A stretch of DNA of 64,000 bases from Vallitalea okinawensis. GTDB taxonomy: Bacteria; Bacillota; Clostridia; Lachnospirales; PQDH01. Location: NCBI RefSeq assembly GCF_002964605.1, contig NZ_PQDH01000012.1:1-64000 (forward strand). The letters are read 5' to 3'. The notes under the pieces are model-generated. The model was not told where the DNA came from and searched no databases. It saw only the letters and a program-made list of their open reading frames with translations. Position numbers and translations under genes: made by a program. Positions 54,462 through 63,284 of this stretch are shown here, piece after piece (positions within the stretch are counted from its first letter, which is position 1; each line of letters opens with the position of its first letter).

Positions 54462-56192
54462 ATGAAAAAAAGATTATTAGCGCTTCTTCTTGCTATGGTG
54501 TTAGTACTTAGTTTCGCTTTTGTTGGCTGTTCTTCAAATGAAGAACCAACAGATGCACCTGCTAAAGAAGAATCAACAGACAAACCTGCTGACAAACCAG
54601 CAGAAGAGAAAAAGGACCTTGTGGTAGGAGATCCTTTTGTAGTAATGGATAACGTAAATGCTCGTAAAGCTGTTGCTATGTCATTTGACAAAAGCTTTAT
54701 TACTGATGAATTATTAGCAAATGGTTCTCAACCAATTGACTTTTTCGTTCCAGACGGAATCAGTAGTGATTCTGAAGGAAATGGTTTCAGAAGTAAATAC
54801 CCAGAGGGTTTCAATCATTACAATCCAGAAGAAGCAGTTAAACTTTGGGAAACTGCTAAAGAAGAAGTAGGTTTTGATGTAGTTGAGATTGAGTTCTTAA
54901 CATACGATACTGAAAATTCAAGAAAAATCGGTGAATACATTAAAGAGCAAATTGAAAAAACTCTTGATGGTTTAACTTTAGTAGTTAACATGCAACCATT
55001 CGAGAATAAATTAGTATTAGAAGATGAAGGTAAATTCCAACTTTCATGGGCTGGTTGGGGTCCTGACTATCCAGACCCAATGACATTCATGGATATGTGG
55101 GTTACTGGTGGCGGACATAACTCTGCTAAATATGAAAATGCTGAGTATGATGCAATTATTACTTCTGCAAAATCAGGTGACTTAGTAACTGATATCGATG
55201 CAAGATGGGATGCTTTACAAGAACTTGAAAACACATTACTTGGTGAAGATCAAGTTTTAGTTCCTTTATACCAAAGAACAACAATGCGTTTATACCAGTC
55301 ATATGTTGATGGTATTGTTCGTCATAACTTTGGTGGTGACTTTACTTATAGAGAAGCAACTAGTAATGAAATTAATGGTGAAACAGTATTACGTCTAGCA
55401 GAAACTTCTGACATTCCAAGCATGGATTCTAGTAAGGCTACAGACTCTAGATCATTTGAAATTTTAGCTAATGTACTTGAAGGTTTATATAGCTTAGGTG
55501 AAAATGATGTGCCTTATCCATCAGGAGCTGTTTCTCATGAAGTATCTGAAGATGGTTTAACTTATACATTTAAATTAAATGAAAAATCTGTATGGTCAAA
55601 TGGTACACCTGTAATAGCTGATGACTATGTTTATTCATGGAGAAGAGCTGCTGACCCAGCAACAGGTGCACAGTATAACTTTATGTTAACTACTGCAGGT
55701 GTTGCTAATGCTGAAGCAGTTATCACTGGTGAAGCTCCAACAGAAGAATTAGGTATTACAGCTATTGATGATTATACTTTAGAAGTAAAATTAGACTACC
55801 CTGTACCATACTTTATTAAACTTATGACATTCTCTACTTTTGCACCAATTAATCAAGAGTTCTGTGAAGCCCAAGGTGATGCTTTTGGTACATCTACTGA
55901 TACAGTACTTTACAATGGACCATATGTATTAGATGCATGGGAAGTTGGTTATTCACATGAAATAGCTAAAAACCCTACTTACTATGGTGCTGATACAGTG
56001 AAATTAGACCGTGTTACTTTTAGAGTTGTTAAAGACGCAGCTTCTGCAATCGCGTTATATGAAGATGGTGAAATCGATCGTGTTGGTTTAACAGCTGAAT
56101 ATGTTGAGCAATACATTGATGATCCAAACCTAGTATTAGAGCCAGAATTAGTAACTTTCTATTTAGTATTTAATATTAATAACCACGAATAA
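54462..56192 (+). CDS. oppA: Oligopeptide-binding lipoprotein OppA, circularly permuted
   Basis: 576 residues; RBS GGGAGG. Lipoprotein signal with lipobox FVGC, Cys at 23, then a Pro/Glu/Lys-rich linker (24-50). In ordinary OppA (SBP_bac_5) the chain runs from the substrate-lobe start with LPALLPS-like sequence, through YNGPF and LYEAGE, to an xFN strand and then NxxVRKA, YPDP and the end. Here residues 63-298 are the usual C-terminal part (NARKAVAMSFDKSF, GWGPDYPDPMTFMD, VPLYQRTT, YVDGIVRHNFGGDFTY). Residues 307-572 are the usual N-terminal part (TVLRLAETSDIPSMDSS, LTYTFKLNEKSVWSNG, YVYSWRRAADP, VLYNGPYVLDAWE, ALYEDGEIDR, FYLVFN). The two are joined by ATSNEINGE. The order is inferred to be a circular permutation. 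It binds peptides outside the membrane for OppBCDF. Confidence 0.9.
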   Translation: MKKRLLALLLAMVLVLSFAFVGCSSNEEPTDAPAKEESTDKPADKPAEEKKDLVVGDPFVVMDNVNARKAVAMSFDKSFITDELLANGSQPIDFFVPDGISSDSEGNGFRSKYPEGFNHYNPEEAVKLWETAKEEVGFDVVEIEFLTYDTENSRKIGEYIKEQIEKTLDGLTLVVNMQPFENKLVLEDEGKFQLSWAGWGPDYPDPMTFMDMWVTGGGHNSAKYENAEYDAIITSAKSGDLVTDIDARWDALQELENTLLGEDQVLVPLYQRTTMRLYQSYVDGIVRHNFGGDFTYREATSNEINGETVLRLAETSDIPSMDSSKATDSRSFEILANVLEGLYSLGENDVPYPSGAVSHEVSEDGLTYTFKLNEKSVWSNGTPVIADDYVYSWRRAADPATGAQYNFMLTTAGVANAEAVITGEAPTEELGITAIDDYTLEVKLDYPVPYFIKLMTFSTFAPINQEFCEAQGDAFGTSTDTVLYNGPYVLDAWEVGYSHEIAKNPTYYGADTVKLDRVTFRVVKDAASAIALYEDGEIDRVGLTAEYVEQYIDDPNLVLEPELVTFYLVFNINNHE

Positions 56193-56218
56193 GAGTAGAA
56201 GGTAGAATGGAAGAATAT

Positions 56219-56242
56219 TAGCACCCTGCTTGCAGGGTGCTA
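56219..56242 (+). terminator. Intercistronic hairpin between oppA and oppB
   Basis: Perfect 11-bp stem TAGCACCCTGC (56219-56229) / GCAGGGTGCTA (56232-56242), no strong T run. It may limit read-through or protect the oppA mRNA 3' end, giving more binding protein than permease. Confidence 0.65.
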
Positions 56243-56347
56243 TACTTAATAATATATGAAAAAGGTAAATTTTGAAAGGTTCCGTTTAACGGTTGATATA
56301 TATACTGTAACATATTTGATTCTTAATAATATCGAGGTGAAAACTTT

Positions 56348-57277
56348 ATGATTAGATATACATTACAACGGCTAGCGTATGGTTTTATAACATTGTTTTT
56401 AGTCGTTTCTTTAACTTTTTTACTTCTTCAATTTATGCCAGGTTCACCTTTTAATGAGGAAAAATTGACAGAAGAGCAAATTCTGATCATTAATGAAAAA
56501 TATGGTTTGAATGACCCTATACCGGTTCAATACGTGAATTATATGAAGAAGGTGTTTGTAGGTGACTTAGGGTTATCATTCCATTATGATAGTCAAGAAG
56601 TTGCTAAGTTAATTAAGTCTCGTATTCGACATACTGTCAAGGTTGGAGTACAGGCGTTGCTATTAGGTACTTTTGTAGGTATTTTTCTAGGAGCTATAGC
56701 GGCTCTTAAGAAAGGTACTATTTGGGATAGTTTAACGATTTTAATAGCTATTTTGGGGGTATCAATACCTGGTTTCGTAATAGGTACTTTGCTTCAATTT
56801 GGGATTGGTGTAGAGTTGAATCTATTACCGGTGTTCTATGAGGAAGGAGTAGTCAGTTCCACAGTCATGCCTACAATAGCGCTAGCCTTCTTTGTTATAT
56901 CAACTTGTGCAAGATATATGCGAACCGAGTTAGTTGAGGTTTTAGGTACAGACTATATCTTACTTGCAAGAGCAAAAGGATTAACAAGAGCTCAAGTTGT
57001 TTATAAACATGCTATCCGTAATGCCTTGATTCCTGTTCTTACAATATTAGGTCCATTGACACTCGCCCTATTAACAGGTGGTACAGTTATTGAAAGAGTA
57101 TTTGGTATACCAGGATTAGGTTTGATGATGGTTGAAAGTGTTAATACCAATGACTATTTTGTTACGCTTGGTGTATCCATGTTCTATAGTCTTTGTTTTA
57201 TTACTATTATTATTATTGTTGATATTTTATATGGGGTTATTGATCCTAGAATTCGTCTTGCAGGAGGTGGCAAATAA
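56348..57277 (+). CDS. oppB: Oligopeptide ABC transporter permease OppB
   Basis: 309 residues, about six membrane helices. N-terminal MIRYTLQRLAYGFITLFLVV and LLLQFMPGSPFNEE are typical of OppB/DppB. The cytoplasmic EAA loop, RTELVEVLGTDYILLARAKG, contacts the ATPases. It forms the membrane channel with OppC. RBS GAGGTG precedes the ATG by a short distance. The stop overlaps the oppC start by one base. Confidence 0.95.
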   Translation: MIRYTLQRLAYGFITLFLVVSLTFLLLQFMPGSPFNEEKLTEEQILIINEKYGLNDPIPVQYVNYMKKVFVGDLGLSFHYDSQEVAKLIKSRIRHTVKVGVQALLLGTFVGIFLGAIAALKKGTIWDSLTILIAILGVSIPGFVIGTLLQFGIGVELNLLPVFYEEGVVSSTVMPTIALAFFVISTCARYMRTELVEVLGTDYILLARAKGLTRAQVVYKHAIRNALIPVLTILGPLTLALLTGGTVIERVFGIPGLGLMMVESVNTNDYFVTLGVSMFYSLCFITIIIIVDILYGVIDPRIRLAGGGK

Positions 57278-58419
57278 TGAGTACAGTTAAAATACCACAA
57301 ATTCCACAAGAAAAATTCAAAAGAGTACAAGTGGATGCTGGGCTTAAAGAAAAAATTGAGCAACCGAGCTTAACCTTTTGGCAGGATGTTAGAAGAAGAC
57401 TTATTCATAATAAGCCTGCATTAGTTGCCTTTTTCTTCGTCGCTTTCTTAATAGCAATGGCAGTTTTTGGGCCTATGATGACGCCGTATTCCTTTAAAGA
57501 GCAAATTGAACCACTTAAGCAACATACCAAGTTGCCACCACGTGTACCAGGGTTAGAGAAATTAGGTATCTTTGATGGTACTATTGAAAAAGAATTAGGG
57601 GAAAAAGCTCTAGCACGTTTATCTGAAGAGTCCTATGAAATAACATGGGAAGGCGAAGTTTACGATCGTAAATACGACCAAAATGTCTATAGATATCAAA
57701 TTGTCTACTCTCCTTACATTGATAAAGGTGTAGAGGATGAGTATTACTGGTTTGGTACAGATGAATTAGGTCGTGATATTTGGACTAGAGTTTGGCGTGG
57801 AACAAGAGTATCTTTAGCTATCGGTTTAATCGCTGCGTGTATTGATCTACTTGTAGGGGTTACATATGGTGCAATCGCTGGGTACTTCGGAGGTAGAGTC
57901 GATAACTTGATGATGCGTTTTACAGAGATACTCAACGGTATACCTTACCTTGTAATTGTTATTATGTTCATCTTGATTTTTGAAAATGCTGGCATAGTTC
58001 CTATTGCACTAGCATTGGCCATAACAGGGTGGATTGGTATGGCAAGAATTGTTCGTGCTCATTTCCTTAAGTATAAACAGATGGAATTTGTTTTAGCAGC
58101 AAAGACTCTTGGAACATCCAGTGGTAACATAATATTTAAGCACATATTGCCTAATATTATCGGTCAAGTAGTGGTTATGGTAACCTTTACAATACCTGCT
58201 GCTATCTTTACAGAAGCATTTTTGGCCTTCATTGGTTTAGGTATCGCACCACCAGAAACCTCTTTAGGTATATTGATAAATGATGGTTATAAGTTTTTAA
58301 TGACAAATGCATATATGATGTTTGTACCAGCTTCGATATTATGTATCTTAATGCTTGCATTAAATATATTTGCTAATGGTCTAAGAGATGCCGTGGACCC
58401 AAGAATGCGTGAAGGTTGA
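57277..58419 (+). CDS. oppC: Oligopeptide ABC transporter permease OppC
   Basis: 380 residues, longer than most OppC (about 300) because of a segment of about 80 residues (about 75-155) between helix 1 and helix 2, as in Ami-type AmiD. Signature NKPALVAFFFVAFLIAMAVFGP, YYWFGTDELGRDIWTRVWRG and the EAA-loop LAAKTLGTSSGNIIFKHILP are visible. It pairs with OppB. Confidence 0.95.
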   Translation: MSTVKIPQIPQEKFKRVQVDAGLKEKIEQPSLTFWQDVRRRLIHNKPALVAFFFVAFLIAMAVFGPMMTPYSFKEQIEPLKQHTKLPPRVPGLEKLGIFDGTIEKELGEKALARLSEESYEITWEGEVYDRKYDQNVYRYQIVYSPYIDKGVEDEYYWFGTDELGRDIWTRVWRGTRVSLAIGLIAACIDLLVGVTYGAIAGYFGGRVDNLMMRFTEILNGIPYLVIVIMFILIFENAGIVPIALALAITGWIGMARIVRAHFLKYKQMEFVLAAKTLGTSSGNIIFKHILPNIIGQVVVMVTFTIPAAIFTEAFLAFIGLGIAPPETSLGILINDGYKFLMTNAYMMFVPASILCILMLALNIFANGLRDAVDPRMREG

Positions 58420-58431
58420 TAAGGAGGTAGT

Positions 58432-59475
58432 ATGATGGCAGGTAAAAAATTATTAGAAGTAAATGATTTACATGTCTCCTTTAAGGTCCATGGAGGTACA
58501 GTAAAAGCTGTACGTGGTGTTAGCTTTGAACTGCATGAAGGTGAGACCTTAGCTATAGTTGGAGAGTCAGGTTCAGGAAAGTCTGTATGTACAAAAACCA
58601 TTATGGGTATTATTGCGAAAAATGGTCGAATAGATAAAGGTGAAATTCTTTTAGAAGATAGAGACATTGCTCAGATGAAAGAAAAGGAATTAGAGAAAAT
58701 TCGTGGCAAGGAAATTGCTATGATATTCCAAGATCCTATGACATCACTTAATCCGACGATGAAAATTGGTAAGCAAATCATGGAACCAATGGTTAAGCAT
58801 CGTGGTATGAGTAAGTCAGAGGCAAAAGCTGAAGCTATTAAGCTTATCGATTTAGTAGGTATTGATGAGCCAGAAAAACGTTTCCACCAATATCCTCATC
58901 AATTTTCAGGTGGAATGCGTCAGAGAATTGTAATCGCGATCGCTTTGTCTTGTCAGCCTAAAATTTTAATAGCTGACGAGCCAACAACAGCATTAGATGT
59001 TACAATCCAAGCACAAATACTTGATTTAATTAAAGATTTACAAGAAAAAACAGGTGTTGCAGTTATCTTCATTACTCATGACTTAGGTGTTGTTGCTAAC
59101 GTTTCTGATCGTGTATCCGTTATGTATGCGGGACAGATTGTTGAAGTAGGTACAGCTGATGAAGTATTCTACTTACCTAAACATCCATATACTTGGGGTT
59201 TGTTGGCTTCCATGCCGAGTTTGGATACAGATGATGATGAACTTTATGCGATACCAGGTACACCACCAGATTTACTTAATCCGCCAGTAGGTGATGCCTT
59301 TGCTTTAAGAAGTGAGTTCGCATTAGCCATTGATATGGAAGAAAAACCACCATATTTTGAGCTTAGTGAAACACATAAAGCAGCATCTTGGCTCTTACAT
59401 CCAGATGCACCTAAGGTAGAGCCACCTTCAGCGATTCAGAAACTAGCATTAAAATATAAAGGTGGTGTGAGGTAA
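58432..59475 (+). CDS. oppD: Oligopeptide ABC transporter ATPase OppD
   Basis: 347 residues; RBS AAGGAGG, ATG at 58432 or 58435. Walker A GESGSGKS (44-51), signature FSGGMRQR (158-165), Walker B ILIADEP (178-184), His switch FITHD. The C-terminal oligopeptide/dipeptide extension normally has four Cys for a [4Fe-4S] centre; here the positions read Asp, Ser, Asp and Ser (GDAFALRSEF ALAID; KAASWL), so no cluster can bind. Comparable Cys-less tails are, to my recollection, seen in streptococcal AmiE. It forms the energising pair with OppF. Confidence 0.95.
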   Translation: MMAGKKLLEVNDLHVSFKVHGGTVKAVRGVSFELHEGETLAIVGESGSGKSVCTKTIMGIIAKNGRIDKGEILLEDRDIAQMKEKELEKIRGKEIAMIFQDPMTSLNPTMKIGKQIMEPMVKHRGMSKSEAKAEAIKLIDLVGIDEPEKRFHQYPHQFSGGMRQRIVIAIALSCQPKILIADEPTTALDVTIQAQILDLIKDLQEKTGVAVIFITHDLGVVANVSDRVSVMYAGQIVEVGTADEVFYLPKHPYTWGLLASMPSLDTDDDELYAIPGTPPDLLNPPVGDAFALRSEFALAIDMEEKPPYFELSETHKAASWLLHPDAPKVEPPSAIQKLALKYKGGVR

Positions 59476-60434
59476 TGGATAACAGAGAGAAATTAGTTGA
59501 AATAAGTAATCTAAAACAATACTTTAAGTTACCTAAAAAAGGTGTAGTTAAAGCTATTGATGGTATTACTTTTGATATCTATAAAGGTGAAACATTTGGT
59601 TTAGTTGGAGAATCTGGTTCGGGTAAAACAACAACTGGCCGTACTATTATAAAACTCTATGAAGCAACAGAGGGTGAAATAGTATTTAATGGCGAGAACA
59701 TTCAAGGTAAAATGCCTAGAGCGAAAAGAAGAGAAATCAATAAAAAAATGCAAATGATCTTTCAAGACCCTCAAGCTTGTCTGAATCCAAGAATGACAGT
59801 AGCAGATATAATTGCAGAAGGTATTGATATTCATGGATTAGCTAAGAATAAGAAAGAAAGATTGCATAAAGTGTATGAATTACTTGAAACAGTTGGTCTT
59901 AACAAAGATCATGCCAATCGTTATCCTCATGAGTTTTCTGGTGGACAGCGTCAAAGAATTGGTATTGCAAGAGCATTAGCTATTGAACCAGAATTCATTA
60001 TTGCTGATGAACCAATTTCAGCCCTTGATGTGTCTATTCAAGCTCAGGTTGTTAACTTAATGAACCAATTGAAGCATGAAAAGCAATTAACGTACTTGTT
60101 TATTGCTCATGACTTATCCATGGTTAAGTATATCTCTGATAGAATTGGGGTTATGTACCGAGGTAAGTTAATGGAGTTAGCGGATAGTGAGGAGCTTTTC
60201 CATCATCCGTTACATCCATATACTAAATCATTAATGTCTGCCATTCCTCTTCCTGATCCTCAAACAGAGAGAACCAGAAGAAGATTTGGCTATGATCCTA
60301 CTATGCATGATTATAGTAAAGAAAAACCTGAATGGGTTGAAATACGACCAAAACATTGGATTTATGCTTCACCTAGTGAAGTGGAAAAATACCAAGAAGA
60401 AATCAAAAAAAATGAAAAAGCGTCAGTGAGCTAA
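59475..60434 (+). CDS. oppF: Oligopeptide ABC transporter ATPase OppF
   Basis: 319 residues. Walker A GESGSGKT (45-52), signature FSGGQRQR (154-161), Walker B FIIADEP (174-180), His switch FIAHD. The C-terminal tail YDPTMHDYSKEKPEWVEIRP is of the AmiF type. Its start overlaps the oppD stop by one base. A strong terminator closes the operon. Confidence 0.95.
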   Translation: MDNREKLVEISNLKQYFKLPKKGVVKAIDGITFDIYKGETFGLVGESGSGKTTTGRTIIKLYEATEGEIVFNGENIQGKMPRAKRREINKKMQMIFQDPQACLNPRMTVADIIAEGIDIHGLAKNKKERLHKVYELLETVGLNKDHANRYPHEFSGGQRQRIGIARALAIEPEFIIADEPISALDVSIQAQVVNLMNQLKHEKQLTYLFIAHDLSMVKYISDRIGVMYRGKLMELADSEELFHHPLHPYTKSLMSAIPLPDPQTERTRRRFGYDPTMHDYSKEKPEWVEIRPKHWIYASPSEVEKYQEEIKKNEKASVS

Positions 60435-60440
60435 AAAAAC

Positions 60441-60473
60441 AAGAAGGTGTCTCGTGAGAGACACCTTCTTTTG
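60441..60473 (+). terminator. Terminator of the first opp operon
   Basis: Perfect 13-bp stem AAGAAGGTGTCTC (60441-60453) / GAGACACCTTCTT (60458-60470), GTGA loop, TT after. Confidence 0.9.
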
Positions 60474-61162
60474 TTGTTTCATTATTTTGGAGAAAATAGA
60501 AGCAGTGACCGTCGGTGGAAGACTTTGGTTTTCCTGTTAAGGGGTTTGGTCTCAACATAGGAGGATTTAAAGCAAATACTAAAAGAAAGCTAAAATATTC
60601 CTTATAATAGGAAGGAACTAATATCTGCTATTGTATACAGTATTCTTGTATGCATAAAAATGCATGCAATTTTATAGAGGATGAAAATCATTATTTACAT
60701 CAAAACTATAGAATAAATAACAATGATGTAATAAAATAGTAAATATAGCTTAAAAAAATGCACATAAGTGGAAAAGAAAAAATTAAGGTAATTATTCAAT
60801 ATTAATAACATAATTCGTGTATCTCTATGGCGGACGTGTTTATTGGTATACTGGGTGCTGGGCAAAATTATTATATTAAAATTCAATGAAATAAGGATAA
60901 TTTGCCGTATAAGTACATAATACACTATATATTAAGGGTTTTATGAGTAATAAAGAAAATTATATGATTGTATACAATGTTTTCTGAATATTGTCTAAAA
61001 AACTTAAAAATAAAGCATAAAGCCGCTTATAAGTAGGGGTGTAGCCGTATTCGGTTGAGTTAGTGATGATGCCTAAGAGAATTATGAAAACTGTACAAAA
61101 AATACGAATGCAATTTTAGAACGCAAAAAATTCAATATTATGACGAGTAAAATAATAATCTG
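60474..61162. other. Long non-coding region before oppA2
   Basis: About 690 bp, AT-rich, with no credible gene. It contains short dyads (TGCAT/ATGCA near 60655; AGCCGTATTCGGTT near 61041). No RNA family was recognised. Confidence 0.4.
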
Positions 61163-61191
61163 TTGAAATACACAAAATTTTTTGGTATACT
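61163..61191 (+). promoter_or_regulatory. Promoter of oppA2
   Basis: TTGAAA (61163-61168), 17 nt, TATACT (61186-61191), about 38 nt before the ATG. Confidence 0.75.
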
Positions 61192-61229
61192 AGAGCATGA
61201 CAATAAAACATGCAGGGAGGAATACCAAC

Positions 61230-62939
61230 ATGAAGACTAAATTATTAGCACTTGTATTAGTACTTGTACTTGGAATTAGCGCAGTTTTAGTAGGTTGTTC
61301 TAAAGATAATGATACTACTACTGAACCAACAGATACTACAACTAATACAGAAGTAAAAGAAGTATCATCAAAAGAAGCTTTACAAAATATAAATTTCCGT
61401 AAAGCATTAGCAATGTCATTAGAAAAATCATTTATTTCAAATGAAATTTTAGCAAACGGTTCTCAAGCTGTTGATTATTTAACACCAGGTAGTATTACAC
61501 CAGGTAAAGATTTTAGAAGTGAATACCCAGAAGGTTTTAATAGCTACAATTTAGATGAAGCGATGAACTACTGGAATCAAGCTAAAGAAGAATTAGGTTT
61601 TGAAGAAATTGAAATCGAATTATTAACTTTCGACTCAGATAGTAGTAAGAAGATTTCTGAATATATCCAAGCTCAATGGCAAGCAAATTTACCAGGTTTA
61701 TCAGTAACAATTAACCAACAACCATTCGAAAATAAATTAGAGTTAGCTAGTGCAGGTAACTTTGATGTTAACTTCGCTGGTTGGGGTCCTGACTATCCAG
61801 ATCCAATGACATATTTAGATTTATGGGTAACAGGCGGTGGTCATAACAATACTGGTATGGCTAATGCAGAATTCGATGCAATTATAGACGATGCTAAATC
61901 AGGTGAATTACTAGCTGATGCTGATGCTCGTTGGGCGGCTTTACAAGAAGCAGAAAGAATGATGTTTGAAGAAGAAACAGCAATCATTCCTCTATATCAA
62001 AAAGGTAAAGCAATCTTACAACAAGATTATTTCACAGGTCTTGTAGAACCTTCATTCGGACCTGATATCATTTTCACTTACGCAGAAACAACTCAAACTA
62101 ACGAAAATGGTGAAACAATTGCTAGATTAGTAGATACTTCAGATATTCCTACAATGGATATCTCATTAGCTACTAACTCAGTATCATTCCAAGCTATTGG
62201 TAATACAAATGAAGGTTTATTTAAGTACGCTGAAGATGGAAGTATCGTTGAAGGCTTAGTTAAAGATTATAGTATGGAAGAAGTAACGAATGAAAACGGT
62301 AATGTAACTTATGTTTATACTTTCAATTTAAGAGATGATAATGTTTGGTCAAATGGCGAAACTGTAACAGCTCATGATTTCGTTTATTCATGGAGAAGAT
62401 TAGGCGATCCTAACACAGGTGCTCAATATGCTCATATGTTAGAATCAGCTGGTATCAAAAACGGTGCTGCTGTAGCTGGTGGTGAAGTTGCTCCAGAAGA
62501 ATTAGGTGTTACTGCTGCTGATGACTTTACATTAGTAGTTGAATTAGAAACAAATGTACCATTCTTTATTGAATTATTAGTATTCCCATCATTCTACCCA
62601 CAAAATCAAGCTTTTGTTGAAGCAATGGGTGATGACTATGGTACAAGCCCAGAAACAGCATTATACAATGGTCCTTATACTTTAACAAAATGGACTTTAG
62701 GTTATGAATATGAATACGCTAAAAATGCAGATTACTATGCAGCTGATGAAGTAGCTATTGATGTAGTTAACTTCCGTATCGTAAAAGATGCTGCTGCACG
62801 TGTCAACTTATATGAAGCTGGTGACATCGATAGAGCAGTATTAAGTAGTGAGTTCGTATCACAATATGTTGATGATTCTAACTTCAAAACAACTGAAGAT
62901 ATGTCAGTATTCTATATTGAAATGAACTATGCTGAATAA
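61230..62939 (+). CDS. oppA: Oligopeptide-binding lipoprotein OppA2, circularly permuted
   Basis: 569 residues from the ATG at 61230 (AGGGAGG 9 nt upstream; ATG at 61197 lies outside that spacing). Lipobox VLVGC with Cys at 23, then a Thr/Asn-rich linker. As in the first OppA, the usual C-terminal part comes first (50-286: NINFRKALAMSLEKSF, AGWGPDYPDPMTYLDLW, IIPLYQKGKAIL) and the usual N-terminal part second (296-566: TIARLVDTSDIPTMDIS, FVYSWRRLGDP, ALYNGPYTLTKWT, NLYEAGDIDRA, FYIEMN). The joining stretch is ETTQTNENG. Clearly paralogous to the first OppA and permuted at the same place. Its partner genes start at 63285. Confidence 0.9.
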   Translation: MKTKLLALVLVLVLGISAVLVGCSKDNDTTTEPTDTTTNTEVKEVSSKEALQNINFRKALAMSLEKSFISNEILANGSQAVDYLTPGSITPGKDFRSEYPEGFNSYNLDEAMNYWNQAKEELGFEEIEIELLTFDSDSSKKISEYIQAQWQANLPGLSVTINQQPFENKLELASAGNFDVNFAGWGPDYPDPMTYLDLWVTGGGHNNTGMANAEFDAIIDDAKSGELLADADARWAALQEAERMMFEEETAIIPLYQKGKAILQQDYFTGLVEPSFGPDIIFTYAETTQTNENGETIARLVDTSDIPTMDISLATNSVSFQAIGNTNEGLFKYAEDGSIVEGLVKDYSMEEVTNENGNVTYVYTFNLRDDNVWSNGETVTAHDFVYSWRRLGDPNTGAQYAHMLESAGIKNGAAVAGGEVAPEELGVTAADDFTLVVELETNVPFFIELLVFPSFYPQNQAFVEAMGDDYGTSPETALYNGPYTLTKWTLGYEYEYAKNADYYAADEVAIDVVNFRIVKDAAARVNLYEAGDIDRAVLSSEFVSQYVDDSNFKTTEDMSVFYIEMNYAE

Positions 62940-62948
62940 TTAAAAAAA

Positions 62949-62990
62949 CTGAATAAAGCACCCTACTAATAAGTGGGGTGCTTTATTCAG
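62949..62990 (+). terminator. Intercistronic hairpin between oppA2 and oppB2
   Basis: Perfect 15-bp stem CTGAATAAAGCACCC (62949-62963) / GGGTGCTTTATTCAG (62976-62990), 12-nt loop, no T run beyond the stem. The GCACCC/GGGTGC core is shared with the hairpin after the first oppA. Confidence 0.7.
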
Positions 62991-63284
62991 CAATACACAT
63001 AATGTAAGATTTGATAAGTTAGGTTGACCTTTATAAAGTTCAATTTTTGCTTTATTAATACTTATGATTATTTAGTAATGATGATATTGGTGAATTATGA
63101 AAGTTAATCAATAAAAATGTAAAATATTAGTTATTGATTTAGTGATAGATTGACAGTATAATTATATACATGTCGAAATTTGTATATTATTTGAAAATTA
63201 GTTTATTAGAGGCTAATGAATTTAAAAAAGAAAATAAGGATCAATTAAATGATACCTTATTAGCAAATTATGCGAGGTGAAAAG
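62991..63284. other. Intergenic region between oppA2 and oppB2
   Basis: AT-rich; holds the promoter at 63135-63163 and GAGGTGA before the oppB2 start. Nothing else is recognised. Confidence 0.5.
63135..63163 (+). promoter_or_regulatory. Promoter of oppB2
   Basis: TTGATT (63135-63140), 17 nt, TATAAT (63158-63163). It would let the permease genes be expressed apart from oppA2. Confidence 0.55.

Noticed and set aside
58287-58667. Minus-strand frame of 126 residues over the oppC/oppD junction
   Set aside because: Antisense to two well-supported genes; composition is that of a shadow frame.
60695-60925. 76-residue minus-strand frame in the oppF-oppA2 gap
   Set aside because: Very rich in Ile, Tyr, Asn, Phe as expected from AT-rich non-coding DNA; no ribosome binding site.
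61021-61100. Possible riboswitch with AGCCG...CGGTT hairpin
   Set aside because: The stem is only 4-5 bp and lies upstream of the oppA2 promoter; no known class matches.
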